This document shows positions 17,574 through 26,986 of a stretch of 64,000 nucleotides of DNA, piece after piece. Both the position numbers and the translations under genes were made by a program. The stretch spans positions 124,001 to 188,000 of the forward strand of contig NZ_QMBP01000003.1 in assembly GCF_003289945.1 (NCBI RefSeq), given 5' to 3'. This DNA is from Mesorhizobium hawassense (lineage in GTDB: Bacteria; Pseudomonadota; Alphaproteobacteria; Rhizobiales; Rhizobiaceae). The notes below the pieces were generated by a model. The model ran no database searches. It worked only from the letters and a program-made list of their open reading frames with translations, and was not told the DNA's origin. Position 1 is the stretch's first letter, and each line of letters opens with the position of its first letter.

Positions 17574-18470
17574 TTATGCGGCTACTTCCCGGCGCTCATG
17601 CGACCGGACGAATTGCTGCAGCATTTCGAAGACAGGCCCCTTCATGTCGTCGCGCGCCAGGGCGAAGGCGATGGTGGCCTCGATGAACCCTTCCTTGGAG
17701 CCGCAGTCGAACATGCGGCCATCGAAAGGCTGGGCGTAGAAGGGCTGGCTCTGGGCAAGACGCACCATGGCGTCGGTGAGCTGGATTTCGTTGCCGGCAC
17801 CGCGCTGCTGGTTACCGAGCAGGGCAAAGATCTCCGGCTGCAGCACGTAGCGGCCGTTGATGTAGAAATTCGACGGCGCCTTGGCGGGAGCGGGCTTTTC
17901 GACCATCTCGGTGACCTTGAAGCCGGAACCGACCTCATCGCCGCGGCCAACGATGCCGTATTTGCCGGTTTCGGCCGGATCGCAGCGCTCGACGGCGATC
18001 ACATTGCCGCCTGTACGCTGATAGAGATCGACCGTCTCGGCGAGGCAGCCGCGCGCGCCGAAGGACACCATGTCGGGAAGCAGCAGCGCGAAGGGCTCGT
18101 TGCCGATCACGTCGCGCGCGCACCATACGGCATGGCCGAGGCCCTGCGGCGACTGCTGGCGGATGAAGGAGGTGGCGCCGGCCTCCGGCAGCAGGTTCTC
18201 CAGCGATTCGAGCTGGGCCTTCTTGCCGGTCTGCTCCAGCGTGCCGATCAGTTCAGGATGCAGGTCGAAATAGTCCTCGATGACCGCCTTGTTGCGGCCG
18301 GTGACGAAGACGATGTGCTCGATGCCGGCCTCGAAGGCCTCGTCGACGGCATATTGCACGACCGGTTTGTCGACGACGGGCAGCATTTCCTTGGGCATCG
18401 ACTTGGTCGCCGGCAAGAACCGCGTTCCGAGCCCCGCCACCGGGATGACTGCCTTCCTGACTTTCTGCAT
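17574..18470 (-). CDS. exoN: UTP--glucose-1-phosphate uridylyltransferase ExoN (GalU family)
   Basis: Makes UDP-glucose for EPS synthesis. The 298 residues show the nucleotidyltransferase signature [16 protein letters not shown], the downstream [12 protein letters not shown], the sugar-phosphate loop and the EKP motif ([14 protein letters not shown]). The location between exoO and exoP is the same as in the succinoglycan cluster of Sinorhizobium. Its product also feeds the UDP-glucose dehydrogenase at 29438. Confidence 0.95.
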   Translation of the reverse strand: MQKVRKAVIPVAGLGTRFLPATKSMPKEMLPVVDKPVVQYAVDEAFEAGIEHIVFVTGRNKAVIEDYFDLHPELIGTLEQTGKKAQLESLENLLPEAGATSFIRQQSPQGLGHAVWCARDVIGNEPFALLLPDMVSFGARGCLAETVDLYQRTGGNVIAVERCDPAETGKYGIVGRGDEVGSGFKVTEMVEKPAPAKAPSNFYINGRYVLQPEIFALLGNQQRGAGNEIQLTDAMVRLAQSQPFYAQPFDGRMFDCGSKEGFIEATIAFALARDDMKGPVFEMLQQFVRSHERREVAA

Positions 18471-18548
18471 CTGGTCTTCCTTCTGAGAGAAAAAGTTTTC
18501 TACCTGTCGCCGGCTAAATCATTGTCGGAGCACGGTCTTTTCCATACT

Positions 18549-19520
18549 CTAAGAAATCGCCCGCATGCTTCGTCTCCCCGCCCCCACGGCAAACCGTGCC
18601 GCAACCCTTCTCAGCCGGACCGCGATCGGCATCGACATATGCCTGACCGCGGCCGGATCCCTGAGCGCCGCGCCTATCGCCTTGAGCAGCGCGCGCGCCT
18701 TGATGTGTTGAACCAGGGCCAGGAACGACGCTGCCTTGCGCAAGCTGCGGCCGCGTCTGGCGAAGGCCGCCTGGGCGCCGGTGTCCATCGGATATGCCGC
18801 CGCGAACGCCGCATCGGCGCGCATCATCGCCTCGACGTGATGCAATTCGAGCACCCGCGAGATCGAGCCGGCGCGGATGTGATAGACATAACCGACGGTC
18901 GGTTCGACGACGCAACGGCCGCCACTGGCCAGCGCGCTCGCCAAGAGAATGTAGTCCTCGCCGATGCGCAGTTCCTCGTCGTAGCGCAGTCGGTTGTCAG
19001 CGAGGAACCGCCGCTGGAAGATCGGCTTGAGATAGCCGAAATTGAAGCGCGACTCGAAGACCAGATTGCCGGCAATGTAGTCGGCCAGCGAGATTTCCCC
19101 TAGGCCCTCCAGATAGCCGGTCGGGAACATTATGTCGTCGGGCGTGCCGTCCTCGCGCACGACCCGCATATTGTCGACGGCGATGACCGCGCCAGCCGCT
19201 TCCGCCCGCGCGATCATCGCCGCCAGACGATCCGGATGCACGGCATCGTCGGAATCGAGCACCGCCACCCAGCGCCCGCGGGCAAGGTCGAGGCCGGCAT
19301 TCCTCGCGCCGCCCGGGCCGCGGTTGGCCGGCAGCGCCACGACCTTGACGATGTCTTGCGGATAAGCGCGCGCCACATCCAGGGTGCCGTCGCGCGACTG
19401 GTCGTCGACGACGATGATTTCAACGGTCACGCCGCGTTGCGCGATCGCGCCGGCGATGGCGCGGTCGAGCGTCGCCTCGGCGTTGTAGGCGGCGATGACG
19501 AAGCTGACGTCAGGCTGCAC
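18549..19520 (-). CDS. exoO: Glycosyltransferase ExoO (GT2)
   Basis: Family 2 glycosyltransferase of 323 residues that adds a glucose to the lipid-linked repeat unit on the cytoplasmic face. GT-A fold signatures: VSFVIAAYNAEATLDRAI, VVDDQSRDGT, the DSDD metal-binding motif (VAVLDSDDAV) and GEDYIL. GTG 19520 is used as start because it gives MQPDVSFVIAAYN with AAGGGA upstream and an 11-bp overlap with exoM; the longer frame to 19598 adds unrelated residues. Confidence 0.9.
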   Translation of the reverse strand: MQPDVSFVIAAYNAEATLDRAIAGAIAQRGVTVEIIVVDDQSRDGTLDVARAYPQDIVKVVALPANRGPGGARNAGLDLARGRWVAVLDSDDAVHPDRLAAMIARAEAAGAVIAVDNMRVVREDGTPDDIMFPTGYLEGLGEISLADYIAGNLVFESRFNFGYLKPIFQRRFLADNRLRYDEELRIGEDYILLASALASGGRCVVEPTVGYVYHIRAGSISRVLELHHVEAMMRADAAFAAAYPMDTGAQAAFARRGRSLRKAASFLALVQHIKARALLKAIGAALRDPAAVRHMSMPIAVRLRRVAARFAVGAGRRSMRAIS

Positions 19521-20451
19521 GTTTGTTCCCTTGCTCTGGCGATGTGAGGCCGTATTGGCGGATTTCGCGGACGCCGACCAAACCGCTGACGACGCCAACG
19601 TGCATAATGCCGCGCAGCACGCTGCGGTTCCGCCGCACCGGGCTGATCGCGGTCAAAACGGCCATGCCGAAGCAATAGGCGGCCTTGGCGGAAGCAAGCC
19701 CGACCTGGCCGGCGCGGCGCATGCCGCCCGTATTGTGGCCGATGAGGTGGCCGTGGGTCTGGCCGAAGCGGAAGCGGCGGCGGCGCAGCCAGTCGAACGC
19801 CGCCCTGGCGCGCGGCACCACCTCGTCGACGAAGGCTTGCGGCGCAAAAGCGATGCGGCCGCCGGCCTTGACCATGGCATCGAAGAACTCGGTGTCCTCG
19901 CCGCCGGTCTGACCACGCGCCAGGCTGAAGCGCCGGCCGCGCAGGCTCGCATCGGTCGTTCTGAGCAGGACGTTGCAGGTATAGCCGGTGCGGATCTCGC
20001 CGCGCACCCAGACCGGCAAGGTCGAGTGGAAATCGCCCTTTTGCATCCAGTCCGGCGCGTCCTGGCGATAATGCGCCCGCACCGGCCCGAGCACCGTTGC
20101 GGCGCCGCTGGCGTCGGCCGTCGCCATCAATTCGACCAGCCAGCCGGGCGACGCCGTCTCGTCGTCGTCGATGAAAGCGGCGAAATCCGAAACGCTGGCA
20201 TCCAGGCAGGCATTGCGGGCGATCGAGATGTTGCGCGCCGGCGCGTGGCGATAGCGGATCGGCAGCTTCAGCTCCTCGGCCAACGCCTTCACCAGCTTCT
20301 GCGCGCTGGGCTCGTCGTCATTGTCGGCAATGACGATGCCGATCTCGGATCCCTCGGGCTTCTCCAGCGCCGCGATGGAGCGCAGCGTGTCGGCCAGCTC
20401 CGGCCGGCGGAAGGTGCAGATGCAGATGTCGATCGAGCGGCCGGCCATCAT
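19510..20451 (-). CDS. exoM: Glycosyltransferase ExoM (GT2)
   Basis: Adds a beta-1,4-linked glucose in succinoglycan repeat-unit assembly. The 313-residue GT2 protein has IDICICTFRRPELADTL at the N-terminus, the DxD-type motif AAFIDDDETASPGW and GGEDTEFF. Start ATG 20451 overlaps the exoA stop (ATGA), which supports coupling; an immediately following ATG at 20448 is equivalent. The C-terminal half contains a weakly hydrophobic stretch likely to associate with the membrane. Confidence 0.9.
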   Translation of the reverse strand: MMAGRSIDICICTFRRPELADTLRSIAALEKPEGSEIGIVIADNDDEPSAQKLVKALAEELKLPIRYRHAPARNISIARNACLDASVSDFAAFIDDDETASPGWLVELMATADASGAATVLGPVRAHYRQDAPDWMQKGDFHSTLPVWVRGEIRTGYTCNVLLRTTDASLRGRRFSLARGQTGGEDTEFFDAMVKAGGRIAFAPQAFVDEVVPRARAAFDWLRRRRFRFGQTHGHLIGHNTGGMRRAGQVGLASAKAAYCFGMAVLTAISPVRRNRSVLRGIMHVGVVSGLVGVREIRQYGLTSPEQGNKRAA

Positions 20452-21461
20452 GCCACCTCGCGCTGCGAGCGCGGCGTCAAGAGCTGCTGCCAGAACCCGA
20501 CAGACCAGCCGAAATGCATGACCATCGCCGAGACTCCGGCCAGCGCGATACCGGCGTTGCGCTGGCGTATCGCCGTCGCCAGGCCGTAGCCGAGGCACAC
20601 GGCCGTCCACAAAAGGAATGGCACCGCCGCCAGCCAGTGAACGAAGGAGAACAAGGCCAGCAGCACCACCGGCGCCACCAGCAGCGGGATCATCTGGCGG
20701 ACCTTCGGCACCATGCGATGCTTCAGAACGTTCCTGGCGCGGCCGCGGCCATAGCCGAGATACTGGAAATAGAGGCTCTTCAGCGTCGAGCGCGGATAAT
20801 AGACCATCTGCGTCCTGCCGCTCATCCAGATTTGGTAGCCGGCCTGGCGCAGGCGGTAGTCGAGTTCTGCGTCCTCGTTATGGCTGAAACTCTCGTCATA
20901 GCCGCCGACATGCCTGAAGGCGGCGACGCGCATCAGCGCGTGATGGCCGTGGTCGACCCATTCGCCCTCGGTCATGTGCCGGTGCTTCGAGCCGCCGGTG
21001 CCGAGCTTGGAGTTCTGCGCCGCCGCGACTGCCTTCTGCACGGCGCCGGTGCCGGCGGTCAGCATCGAAACGACGACCGAATCGGCGCCGGTGCCAAGCG
21101 CTTCCTCGACCAGCCGGTCGCAGTAATCGTCCGGATAACCGCCATGCGCGTCGATGCGGATAAGGTAGTCGGCGCCTTCGCCGAGGCTTGCCACCGCAAG
21201 ATTGATGGCGGCGCTCTGGATGCGCTTCGGGTTGGCGAGCAAGATGACGCGGGGATCCTTCGCCACGATGTCTTCGACGATGGCTTGCGTGCCGTCGGTG
21301 CTGCCGCCGTCGGCAACGACGATGAGACCGCCGAGCCTTGCCGCCGCCGGCCGCAATTGGTCGAGCAGGCCGCCGATATGGGCTGCCTCGTTGAGGCAGG
21401 GAATGACGATCAGGATCGATGGAATGGCCTGCGTCATCGGTTCTTGTGCGTCCTCTACCAT
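20448..21461 (-). CDS. exoA: Glycosyltransferase ExoA (GT2, membrane-anchored)
   Basis: Beta-1,3-glucosyltransferase acting early in the repeat unit. The 337 residues carry GT2 motifs (ILIVIPCLNEAAHIGGLL, VVADGGSTDGT, IRIDAHGGYP, ENEDAELDYRLR-like NEDAELD) and two to four C-terminal membrane helices (LLVAPVVLLALFSFVHWLA and beyond). Start ATG 21461 overlaps the stop of exoL (TGATG). Confidence 0.9.
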   Translation of the reverse strand: MVEDAQEPMTQAIPSILIVIPCLNEAAHIGGLLDQLRPAAARLGGLIVVADGGSTDGTQAIVEDIVAKDPRVILLANPKRIQSAAINLAVASLGEGADYLIRIDAHGGYPDDYCDRLVEEALGTGADSVVVSMLTAGTGAVQKAVAAAQNSKLGTGGSKHRHMTEGEWVDHGHHALMRVAAFRHVGGYDESFSHNEDAELDYRLRQAGYQIWMSGRTQMVYYPRSTLKSLYFQYLGYGRGRARNVLKHRMVPKVRQMIPLLVAPVVLLALFSFVHWLAAVPFLLWTAVCLGYGLATAIRQRNAGIALAGVSAMVMHFGWSVGFWQQLLTPRSQREVA

Positions 21462-22633
21462 CACGCCGCCGCCTGTCTCGCAAAAGCCGGAGGCATGGCG
21501 GCGAGGCCGCGCAGCTTTTCGACGAAGGCCGCGCAGTCGCTGCGGTCGTAGCTCCAGGTCCGCGGATTGCGGGCCAGCACCCGCGACTTCAGACCGCGAT
21601 ATCCATCCTGATCCATCCGGCTCAGCATCGCCTCGATGCCTTCGGGTGTGGCTTCGGACAAAAGCACGCCGATATCCTGCCGCTTCAGGAACCGGCCGGT
21701 TTCGGTGCCGGCCATCGAGATCGGCACGGCGCCGAAGCGGCAGCCCTCATAGAGGCGGTTGGGAAGCAGCCATTCGGAATTCTGGCCGGCTTCGAAGAAA
21801 TCGATCGCCCAGGAGAAATGCACCTCCTGGTAGATTCCCGCCATATCCTCCGGATTGCGGTACGGACCGCCGAAGGAAAGCCACGGTTCGGCCTCGACGA
21901 AACCATGAAAATCCGGAAATTCGGACAGCGCCGGGCGGCCCCTGAGCACGACCTCGAAACGCCCCGCCTGCCGGCGGGTGAAATCGGCCAGCAGCTCCAG
22001 CGAGCGGCGGCAGCGGAGCGCGCCGAACCAGCCGATGCGCCAGGGCGGCGGCGTCGGACCGTCATCATCGAAAGAATGGGCGGCGACGACGGATGCTGCC
22101 TCGAAATATTTGTTCTCGATCAGTTCGACGGGTGCGACGATCTGCCCGAACGGCTCGAAATAATTAGCTATGAAGGCAGGCGAGCTCGTCACCAGAAGCT
22201 TCACGTCGCGGGCAAGGCGGCGCTCGGCGCCCCGCAGCGTCCTGCCGACAAAATCATCGCGCAGCACCAGGCGATGGATATCCAGGCATTCATAGACGAT
22301 GGGCACACTTGCTCCGAGCGCGGCATTGGCGCGGCGGGCCAGCGCCAGCATCTCGAGGTTGCGCGCGATGATGAGATCGGGCCTGGGCATGGCGCCCAGT
22401 TTCGCGCCGATCGACATGGCTGCCTTGGCGACCGCGCCGATGCGCTGCGCGAATCGGCCGTCGCGCGTCGCGCCCAGGTCGACAGGCTCGATACCCTCGA
22501 TTTCGGCGACCGGATTGGTGGTGCGGCGGAAGCCCGCCAGGGTAACCCTGGCGCCGCCTGCCTTGAGCATTTGCACCCTCCGGCGCATCGCCGGGTCGGA
22601 TACGTCATGCACAAGGTACAAGACATGCAGCAT
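21461..22633 (-). CDS. exoL: Glycosyltransferase ExoL (GT4-like fold)
   Basis: First gene of the exoL-A-M-O-N(-P) series, 390 residues, predicted to transfer glucose to the growing repeat unit. It has the GT-B type layout: N-terminal Rossmann half (MLHVLYLVHDVSDPAMRRRV), DLIIARNLEMLALA, and a C-terminal half with GWFGALRCRRSLELL and EGCRFGAVPI. ATG 22633 is chosen because further upstream the frame is low in coding character and lies in a divergent promoter region with three operator-like repeats. Confidence 0.87.
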   Translation of the reverse strand: MLHVLYLVHDVSDPAMRRRVQMLKAGGARVTLAGFRRTTNPVAEIEGIEPVDLGATRDGRFAQRIGAVAKAAMSIGAKLGAMPRPDLIIARNLEMLALARRANAALGASVPIVYECLDIHRLVLRDDFVGRTLRGAERRLARDVKLLVTSSPAFIANYFEPFGQIVAPVELIENKYFEAASVVAAHSFDDDGPTPPPWRIGWFGALRCRRSLELLADFTRRQAGRFEVVLRGRPALSEFPDFHGFVEAEPWLSFGGPYRNPEDMAGIYQEVHFSWAIDFFEAGQNSEWLLPNRLYEGCRFGAVPISMAGTETGRFLKRQDIGVLLSEATPEGIEAMLSRMDQDGYRGLKSRVLARNPRTWSYDRSDCAAFVEKLRGLAAMPPAFARQAAA

Positions 22634-22682
22634 GAAACTCGACCGCTGTTGGGCCCACCCATCGGGGATGCTAGTACAGCTT

Positions 22683-22750
22683 TTGCTGCATCGCAACAAT
22701 TTTGGTGCTGCGGAGCAAACGTCCGCACATTTTTTGTTGCACTGCAAAAA
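22683..22750. promoter_or_regulatory. Divergent promoter region with repeated EPS operator sites
   Basis: Between exoL and the pyruvyltransferase. Site 1 (22683-22699) reads TTGCTGC-ATC-GCAACAA, site 2 (22706-22720) TGCTGC-GGA-GCAAAC, and site 3 (22734-22750) TTGTTGC-ACT-GCAAAAA. They share the TTGYTGC-N3-GCARCAA design seen at five other places in the window. Site 1 is 50 bp from the exoL start, and site 3 is 167 bp from the other gene. The 283-bp intergenic region is AT-richer than its neighbours. Confidence 0.7.
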
Positions 22751-22916
22751 TGATCCGCTACTCTCAAACGTGCCTGGCATCGATCTGGATTCCGCGTTGG
22801 CCACCAGCGTGGTGCAGCATTCCAGGGATCGCGACGCGGATTGCGTGGCAGCACTTCGGCAAACATGCCGTTTTAATCGCCGCCGGCCTGGCGACGGACG
22901 CGAAACGAGGTTCCCC

Positions 22917-24290
22917 ATGAAAGTCGTGATCGAAAACACAGTGTGTCTGAACACGGGCGATGCCGCGATCCTTTTGGCTATCCGCCATATTCTCAGATCG
23001 ATCGGCGGCGGCGATGTGCGGTTCCTGGTTTTCGACAGTCAGCCAGACGTCGCGGCCAGGCTCTACCCGAAGAAAGATTACCCGGATCTCGAATTTCACA
23101 AGCTCTTGTCGGAATCCCTGTTAAAGGATCAGCATGGCCGCGGGATAAAGGGCCGGCTCAAGTCGATCTACAATCGGGCAGTCTGGCGCGCCTTGCGTCG
23201 CTTCGCGCAAAACGGCGCCGCCAGCAGTGTTTTCTTCAGCCAGAACGACCGCAGCGGCCTTGAAGCCTATGCGAGCGCCGACCTGGTGGTGACGACAGGC
23301 GGAACCTATCTCGTCGAGAACTACGATCTCGAAAAGCGGCTCAATCAATTCCGCATCGATGCGATCTTGGGCAAGGACCCGATCTTCTTCACGCAATCGC
23401 TCGGCCCGTTCAAGAAAAGCTACAATCGCCAGGAGCTAGGTCCGATCTTCGATCGTGCTCCGCTCATCCTGCTGCGTGACGAGCGATCCAGAAATCACAT
23501 ACTGGATCTGGTGAAGGACCCGGGCAAATGCCATGTGGTCGCCGATGCCGTCTTTGCCCTGGCTGATACCGGCAGGATCAAGAAACATCTCGGCAGCGCA
23601 CCGGCGCCAACGGGCCGCGTCGCGATTTCCGTCCGTCACTGGAGCTTCGTCAGCGACGGTGAGGATGGCATGCGTCGCTATCTCGATTCGATTCGGGAGA
23701 TCGCCACAATTCTCGTCAGGGACCACGCCAAGAAGGTGACCTTCGTTTCAACCTGCCAGGGCGTGCCGGAATATGCGCATGACGACGCCAGAACTGCACG
23801 GGCGATCGTGGCCGAACTCGACCCGGAAATCGCCGAACACGTCAATGTCGACGCCGCATTTCATACGCCCGACCAGTTGATGTCGCTGGTGAAGGATTGC
23901 GACTTCGTCGTCGCGACGCGCATGCATATGATGATCATGTCGCTTTGCGTCGGCACGCCGGTGCTGCCAATCGCCTATGAATTCAAAACCAAGGAAGTCG
24001 CCAAGCGTATCGGCGTCGCCGACCTTCTACTCGACATCGATACCGTGACGCCCTCGGAAGCCGCCGAAAAACTCGGCAGATTGATCGGTGGCCTTGACCA
24101 CTATCGCCGGGCAAGCCTCGAGGCCGTGCTCGAAGAGCATGCGTCGGCAATGTCGGCAACGAGGCAATTGTCGCCGTTGATAGGCAGCCGCTCACCCAAT
24201 GTTGCTGGCGACATTGGCAAGAGTGGCGAACAACGCCTTGCGCGACTGCGGAACAGCAAGCATGAGGGCCAAAGCGAACCCGTAATTTAG
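22917..24290 (+). CDS. Polysaccharide pyruvyl transferase family protein (ExoV-like role)
   Basis: Likely attaches a pyruvate ketal to a sugar of the EPS repeat unit using phosphoenolpyruvate. The 457-residue PS_pyruv_trans protein shows NTGDAAILLAIRHIL at the N-terminus, TTGGTYL, FFTQSLGPF, ATRMHMMIMSLCVGTPVLPIAYEFKT, the conserved His-Met-His-rich region of the family. ATG 22917 has GAGG 6 bp upstream. It is longer than Sinorhizobium ExoV (about 316), so I give no symbol. The last 99 bp overlap the 3' end of the convergent flippase gene. Confidence 0.88.
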   Translation: MKVVIENTVCLNTGDAAILLAIRHILRSIGGGDVRFLVFDSQPDVAARLYPKKDYPDLEFHKLLSESLLKDQHGRGIKGRLKSIYNRAVWRALRRFAQNGAASSVFFSQNDRSGLEAYASADLVVTTGGTYLVENYDLEKRLNQFRIDAILGKDPIFFTQSLGPFKKSYNRQELGPIFDRAPLILLRDERSRNHILDLVKDPGKCHVVADAVFALADTGRIKKHLGSAPAPTGRVAISVRHWSFVSDGEDGMRRYLDSIREIATILVRDHAKKVTFVSTCQGVPEYAHDDARTARAIVAELDPEIAEHVNVDAAFHTPDQLMSLVKDCDFVVATRMHMMIMSLCVGTPVLPIAYEFKTKEVAKRIGVADLLLDIDTVTPSEAAEKLGRLIGGLDHYRRASLEAVLEEHASAMSATRQLSPLIGSRSPNVAGDIGKSGEQRLARLRNSKHEGQSEPVI

Positions 24291-25658
24291 GGCAACCGCC
24301 ACAAGGATCGTGAGCAGGTCCGACTGGGCGGTCAGCAGCGCCGGCAGCGACAGGTACGAGAACCAGGCGAGCAGGGACGAGACGATGAAAAGCCCCTGTA
24401 TGCCCAGGAAATCGCCAGCGGTCACGGGGCCGACACGATGGATCAGGGCGGCAAGTACCGGGACACGCAGCGCATAGCCGCTAATGGCATAGGCAGCCGC
24501 GACGCCGATGGCGCCCCAATGGAGGCCCACGATGAAGGAGGCGACGGTCGTCAGCGACGAATAGATGCCCCAGTGGAACATCGTCTTCGTCTTCCCCTGG
24601 CAGATGAATATCCACCCAGTGGTGCTCGATACGGACTGCATCAGGCCGGCGATGCCCAGCCAGGCGAAAATCGGCGCCACAGCCATCCAACGCTCGCCGA
24701 AGAGAAGCCTGACCACCTGTTCCGAAGTCAGTGTCAACGTCGCAATGCCGGGCATGGTGATGACGGCCAGCAGCCAGTTTGTCCGGACATAGATGTCTCG
24801 AAACCGCTGCTTGTCTTCATGGATGCGGCTGAGCAGCGGCACCATGATACGCGTCAGCGGCTGGTTGATGTTCTGCAGCGGAAAGAGCAGCAGCTTGTAG
24901 GCGCGATCATAGTAGCCCAGCTCGACCGCGCCGGAATATTTTCCGATGAGGATGTTGTCGAGGTTGCGAGAGAGAAAATTGACAAGGTTGAAGCCCGTTA
25001 GGTTCGCGCCGAACCTGAATATGTCGCCATCGATCTTCAGATTCGGCCAGGACGGTGTCCAGCGCGTCACCAACCAGCCGGCAACCAGCGCTACAACGGC
25101 CGAAACAGCCGGACCCAAGACCAGCGACCAATAGCCAAGTCCCCAATACGCCGCGGTTGCGGTGGCGAGCAGCCCGGCAGCCGCGGTGATTGTGTCGTTG
25201 AGCGCAAGCTGGCCGAATTGCAGATGGCGGTTCATCAAGGCAAGCGGAACGGCGGCAAGACTGCCAAAAAGCAGCGGCACGGCGGAAGCAAGTGTTATTC
25301 CCCACATTCGCTGGTCGCCGTAGAAGGCGGCAATGGCGGGGGCCAGGCAAGCCACGACCGCCCCGGCGCACAGGCCGACAACCGCGCTCAGCCAGAAGAC
25401 CTGGTTGAGTTGCCGTTGATCGATCTCCTTGCGCTGGATGACCGCCTGCTGGAGGCCGAGATCCTGAAGCAGGCCGACAAAGGCCACGATCGGTCCGACG
25501 GAAGCCACCAGGCCGAAATCCTCGGGAACGAGCAGCCGGGCAAGGATGACGACCGAAAGGAATTGGATCGCTATCTTGAAACCTTGCGCGCCAGCCGTGA
25601 CCAGCCCGCCGCGCAAGGCAACGCGACCAAATTGAGGGGGCGGCGGATTGGCATTCAT
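24192..25658 (-). CDS. Wzx-type lipopolysaccharide/EPS repeat-unit flippase (ExoT-like)
   Basis: Translocates lipid-linked repeat units across the inner membrane. The 488-residue MATE/PST-type protein has 12-14 hydrophobic segments, from LVTAGAQGFKIAIQFLSVVI through LLTILVAVALNYGFALALML, with the conserved early RLLVPEDFGLVA motif of the polysaccharide transport family. ATG 25658 overlaps the stop of the upstream glycosyltransferase (ATGA). Which EPS branch it serves is inferred from position. Confidence 0.9.
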   Translation of the reverse strand: MNANPPPPQFGRVALRGGLVTAGAQGFKIAIQFLSVVILARLLVPEDFGLVASVGPIVAFVGLLQDLGLQQAVIQRKEIDQRQLNQVFWLSAVVGLCAGAVVACLAPAIAAFYGDQRMWGITLASAVPLLFGSLAAVPLALMNRHLQFGQLALNDTITAAAGLLATATAAYWGLGYWSLVLGPAVSAVVALVAGWLVTRWTPSWPNLKIDGDIFRFGANLTGFNLVNFLSRNLDNILIGKYSGAVELGYYDRAYKLLLFPLQNINQPLTRIMVPLLSRIHEDKQRFRDIYVRTNWLLAVITMPGIATLTLTSEQVVRLLFGERWMAVAPIFAWLGIAGLMQSVSSTTGWIFICQGKTKTMFHWGIYSSLTTVASFIVGLHWGAIGVAAAYAISGYALRVPVLAALIHRVGPVTAGDFLGIQGLFIVSSLLAWFSYLSLPALLTAQSDLLTILVAVALNYGFALALMLAVPQSRKALFATLANVASNIG

Positions 25659-26824
25659 GTGACGGATCCGGTCTTCCCCAGCCGCGCGACGATCTGCGCA
25701 AAGCGTTCATTCAAGATATCGGCATTGAAATCCGCCTCAACCTTCCTTCGGGCGGCAAGCGCTATCGGCTCGCACAGGTCTGGATTCTCGGCGACCCATG
25801 CGAGTTTGCCGGCAAGCGCAGCGACGTCCCGTTCGGGTACGAGGAAGCCTGTCTTGTGATCCTCGATCAGCTCGGGAATCCCCGAATGATAGGTGCTGAC
25901 GGCGATCAAGCCGCCGGCCATCGCCTCCATGAGAGCAACCGGGATTCCTTCCAGATCGCCGTCTCGCCCGGCGACGCTCGGCAGAAGGAAGACATCGGCG
26001 CCACGCAGGCGCTGCTTGACCTCGCCGTGCGGACGCGGTCCGAGGAAAGTCACCCTGTCGGCAATACCGAGATCGATCGCGATGCGCTTCAATTGCTCCA
26101 ACAATTCTCCGCCGCCGATCACCGAATAAATCCAGTCGCGATGCGGCAGGTCGGCGAGCGCGCGCAGCGCATATTCGGTGCCCTTTTTCTCGGTCAGCCG
26201 GCACACCGAGATGAAAGACACCGTACGTCCCTGCCAGGAGCGCCAGCGATATTCGATCTCGCTAGAGCGAATGCCCATGTGGTGGACCGCGACCTGGGTC
26301 GGCTCGGCGCCGGCATCGATCAGGGCCTGACGGAAGAATGCATTCACAGGTAGCTGGAGAGCCCCTTTTTCGAAAACGGGCCCGTAGTAGCCGAGTGTGT
26401 TGTCGTGCATCGGCCTGCCGACATCGGTGCCGTGGAATATGGTCACCAAAGGGGCGCGAATCCTGCGCTGCTTCATGATGCGAGCGACGCGCAGGCCGTT
26501 ATGGCCAAAATGCGCCACGATCACATCGACGCTTCGCAGCTTGTGCGCGTTGGCGAGGTCGATAGCGGTGGAAAGCTTGTCCCAAAACCTGCCCGACCAT
26601 TTCCTGAGCAGCGACCGGTAGCGACTGAGGCCGCCCCACCAGGAAACGACCGGTCCAGGCAATGACTGCCAACGTGCATCGTCGACATTGCTGTCCCTGC
26701 CAAAGGCCATCTCGTTGCAGACGACACTGACTTCCATCCCTCTTTCAAGGCATCCGGCAATCTGATCGAGCACGAATGTCTCGGACAGAGTGGGAAATTT
26801 ATCGACTACGAAACAAATCCTCAT
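25655..26824 (-). CDS. Glycosyltransferase, GT4 family
   Basis: Retaining GT-B glycosyltransferase of 389 residues. The N-terminus MRICFVVDKFPTLSETFV is typical of the WcaL-like subgroup that acts on extracellular polysaccharide units. The C-terminal half has FLGPRPHGEVKQRLRGADVFLLPS and EGIPVALMEAMAGGLIAVST, containing the E-x7-E motif that binds the sugar nucleotide. ATG 26824 starts right after the operator-bearing upstream region; a longer frame to 26908 is not family-like. Translationally coupled to the flippase, so it probably serves the same polymer. Confidence 0.87.
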   Translation of the reverse strand: MRICFVVDKFPTLSETFVLDQIAGCLERGMEVSVVCNEMAFGRDSNVDDARWQSLPGPVVSWWGGLSRYRSLLRKWSGRFWDKLSTAIDLANAHKLRSVDVIVAHFGHNGLRVARIMKQRRIRAPLVTIFHGTDVGRPMHDNTLGYYGPVFEKGALQLPVNAFFRQALIDAGAEPTQVAVHHMGIRSSEIEYRWRSWQGRTVSFISVCRLTEKKGTEYALRALADLPHRDWIYSVIGGGELLEQLKRIAIDLGIADRVTFLGPRPHGEVKQRLRGADVFLLPSVAGRDGDLEGIPVALMEAMAGGLIAVSTYHSGIPELIEDHKTGFLVPERDVAALAGKLAWVAENPDLCEPIALAARRKVEADFNADILNERFAQIVARLGKTGSVT

Positions 26825-26923
26825 CGGCAGGGTGTTCTCGCCCGGATCAGGCTGGAAACGTCGGCAAGGCCTGACACGTGCGGCATGAACTTTGACTCCT
26901 GTCGACACAAACTAATATAGGAA

Positions 26924-26960
26924 TTGCTGCATCGCAACATTTTAGGTGCGCTGCAGCAAA
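26924..26960. promoter_or_regulatory. Tandem EPS operator candidates upstream of GT4-flippase genes
   Basis: TTGCTGC-ATC-GCAACA at 26924-26939 and TGC-GCT-GCAGCAAA at 26947-26960, about 100-135 bp upstream of the GT4 start at 26824. The first is identical through its left arm, spacer and right arm to the exoL-proximal site. Confidence 0.65.
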
Positions 26961-26986
26961 TCAGTTCGATCTCCATGCTCGGCATG

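Noticed and set aside
22299..22916. 206-residue N-terminal extension of the pyruvyltransferase
   Set aside because: It runs opposite exoL and through the operator-bearing promoter region; ATG 22917 has a good ribosome-binding site and begins with the family N-terminus.
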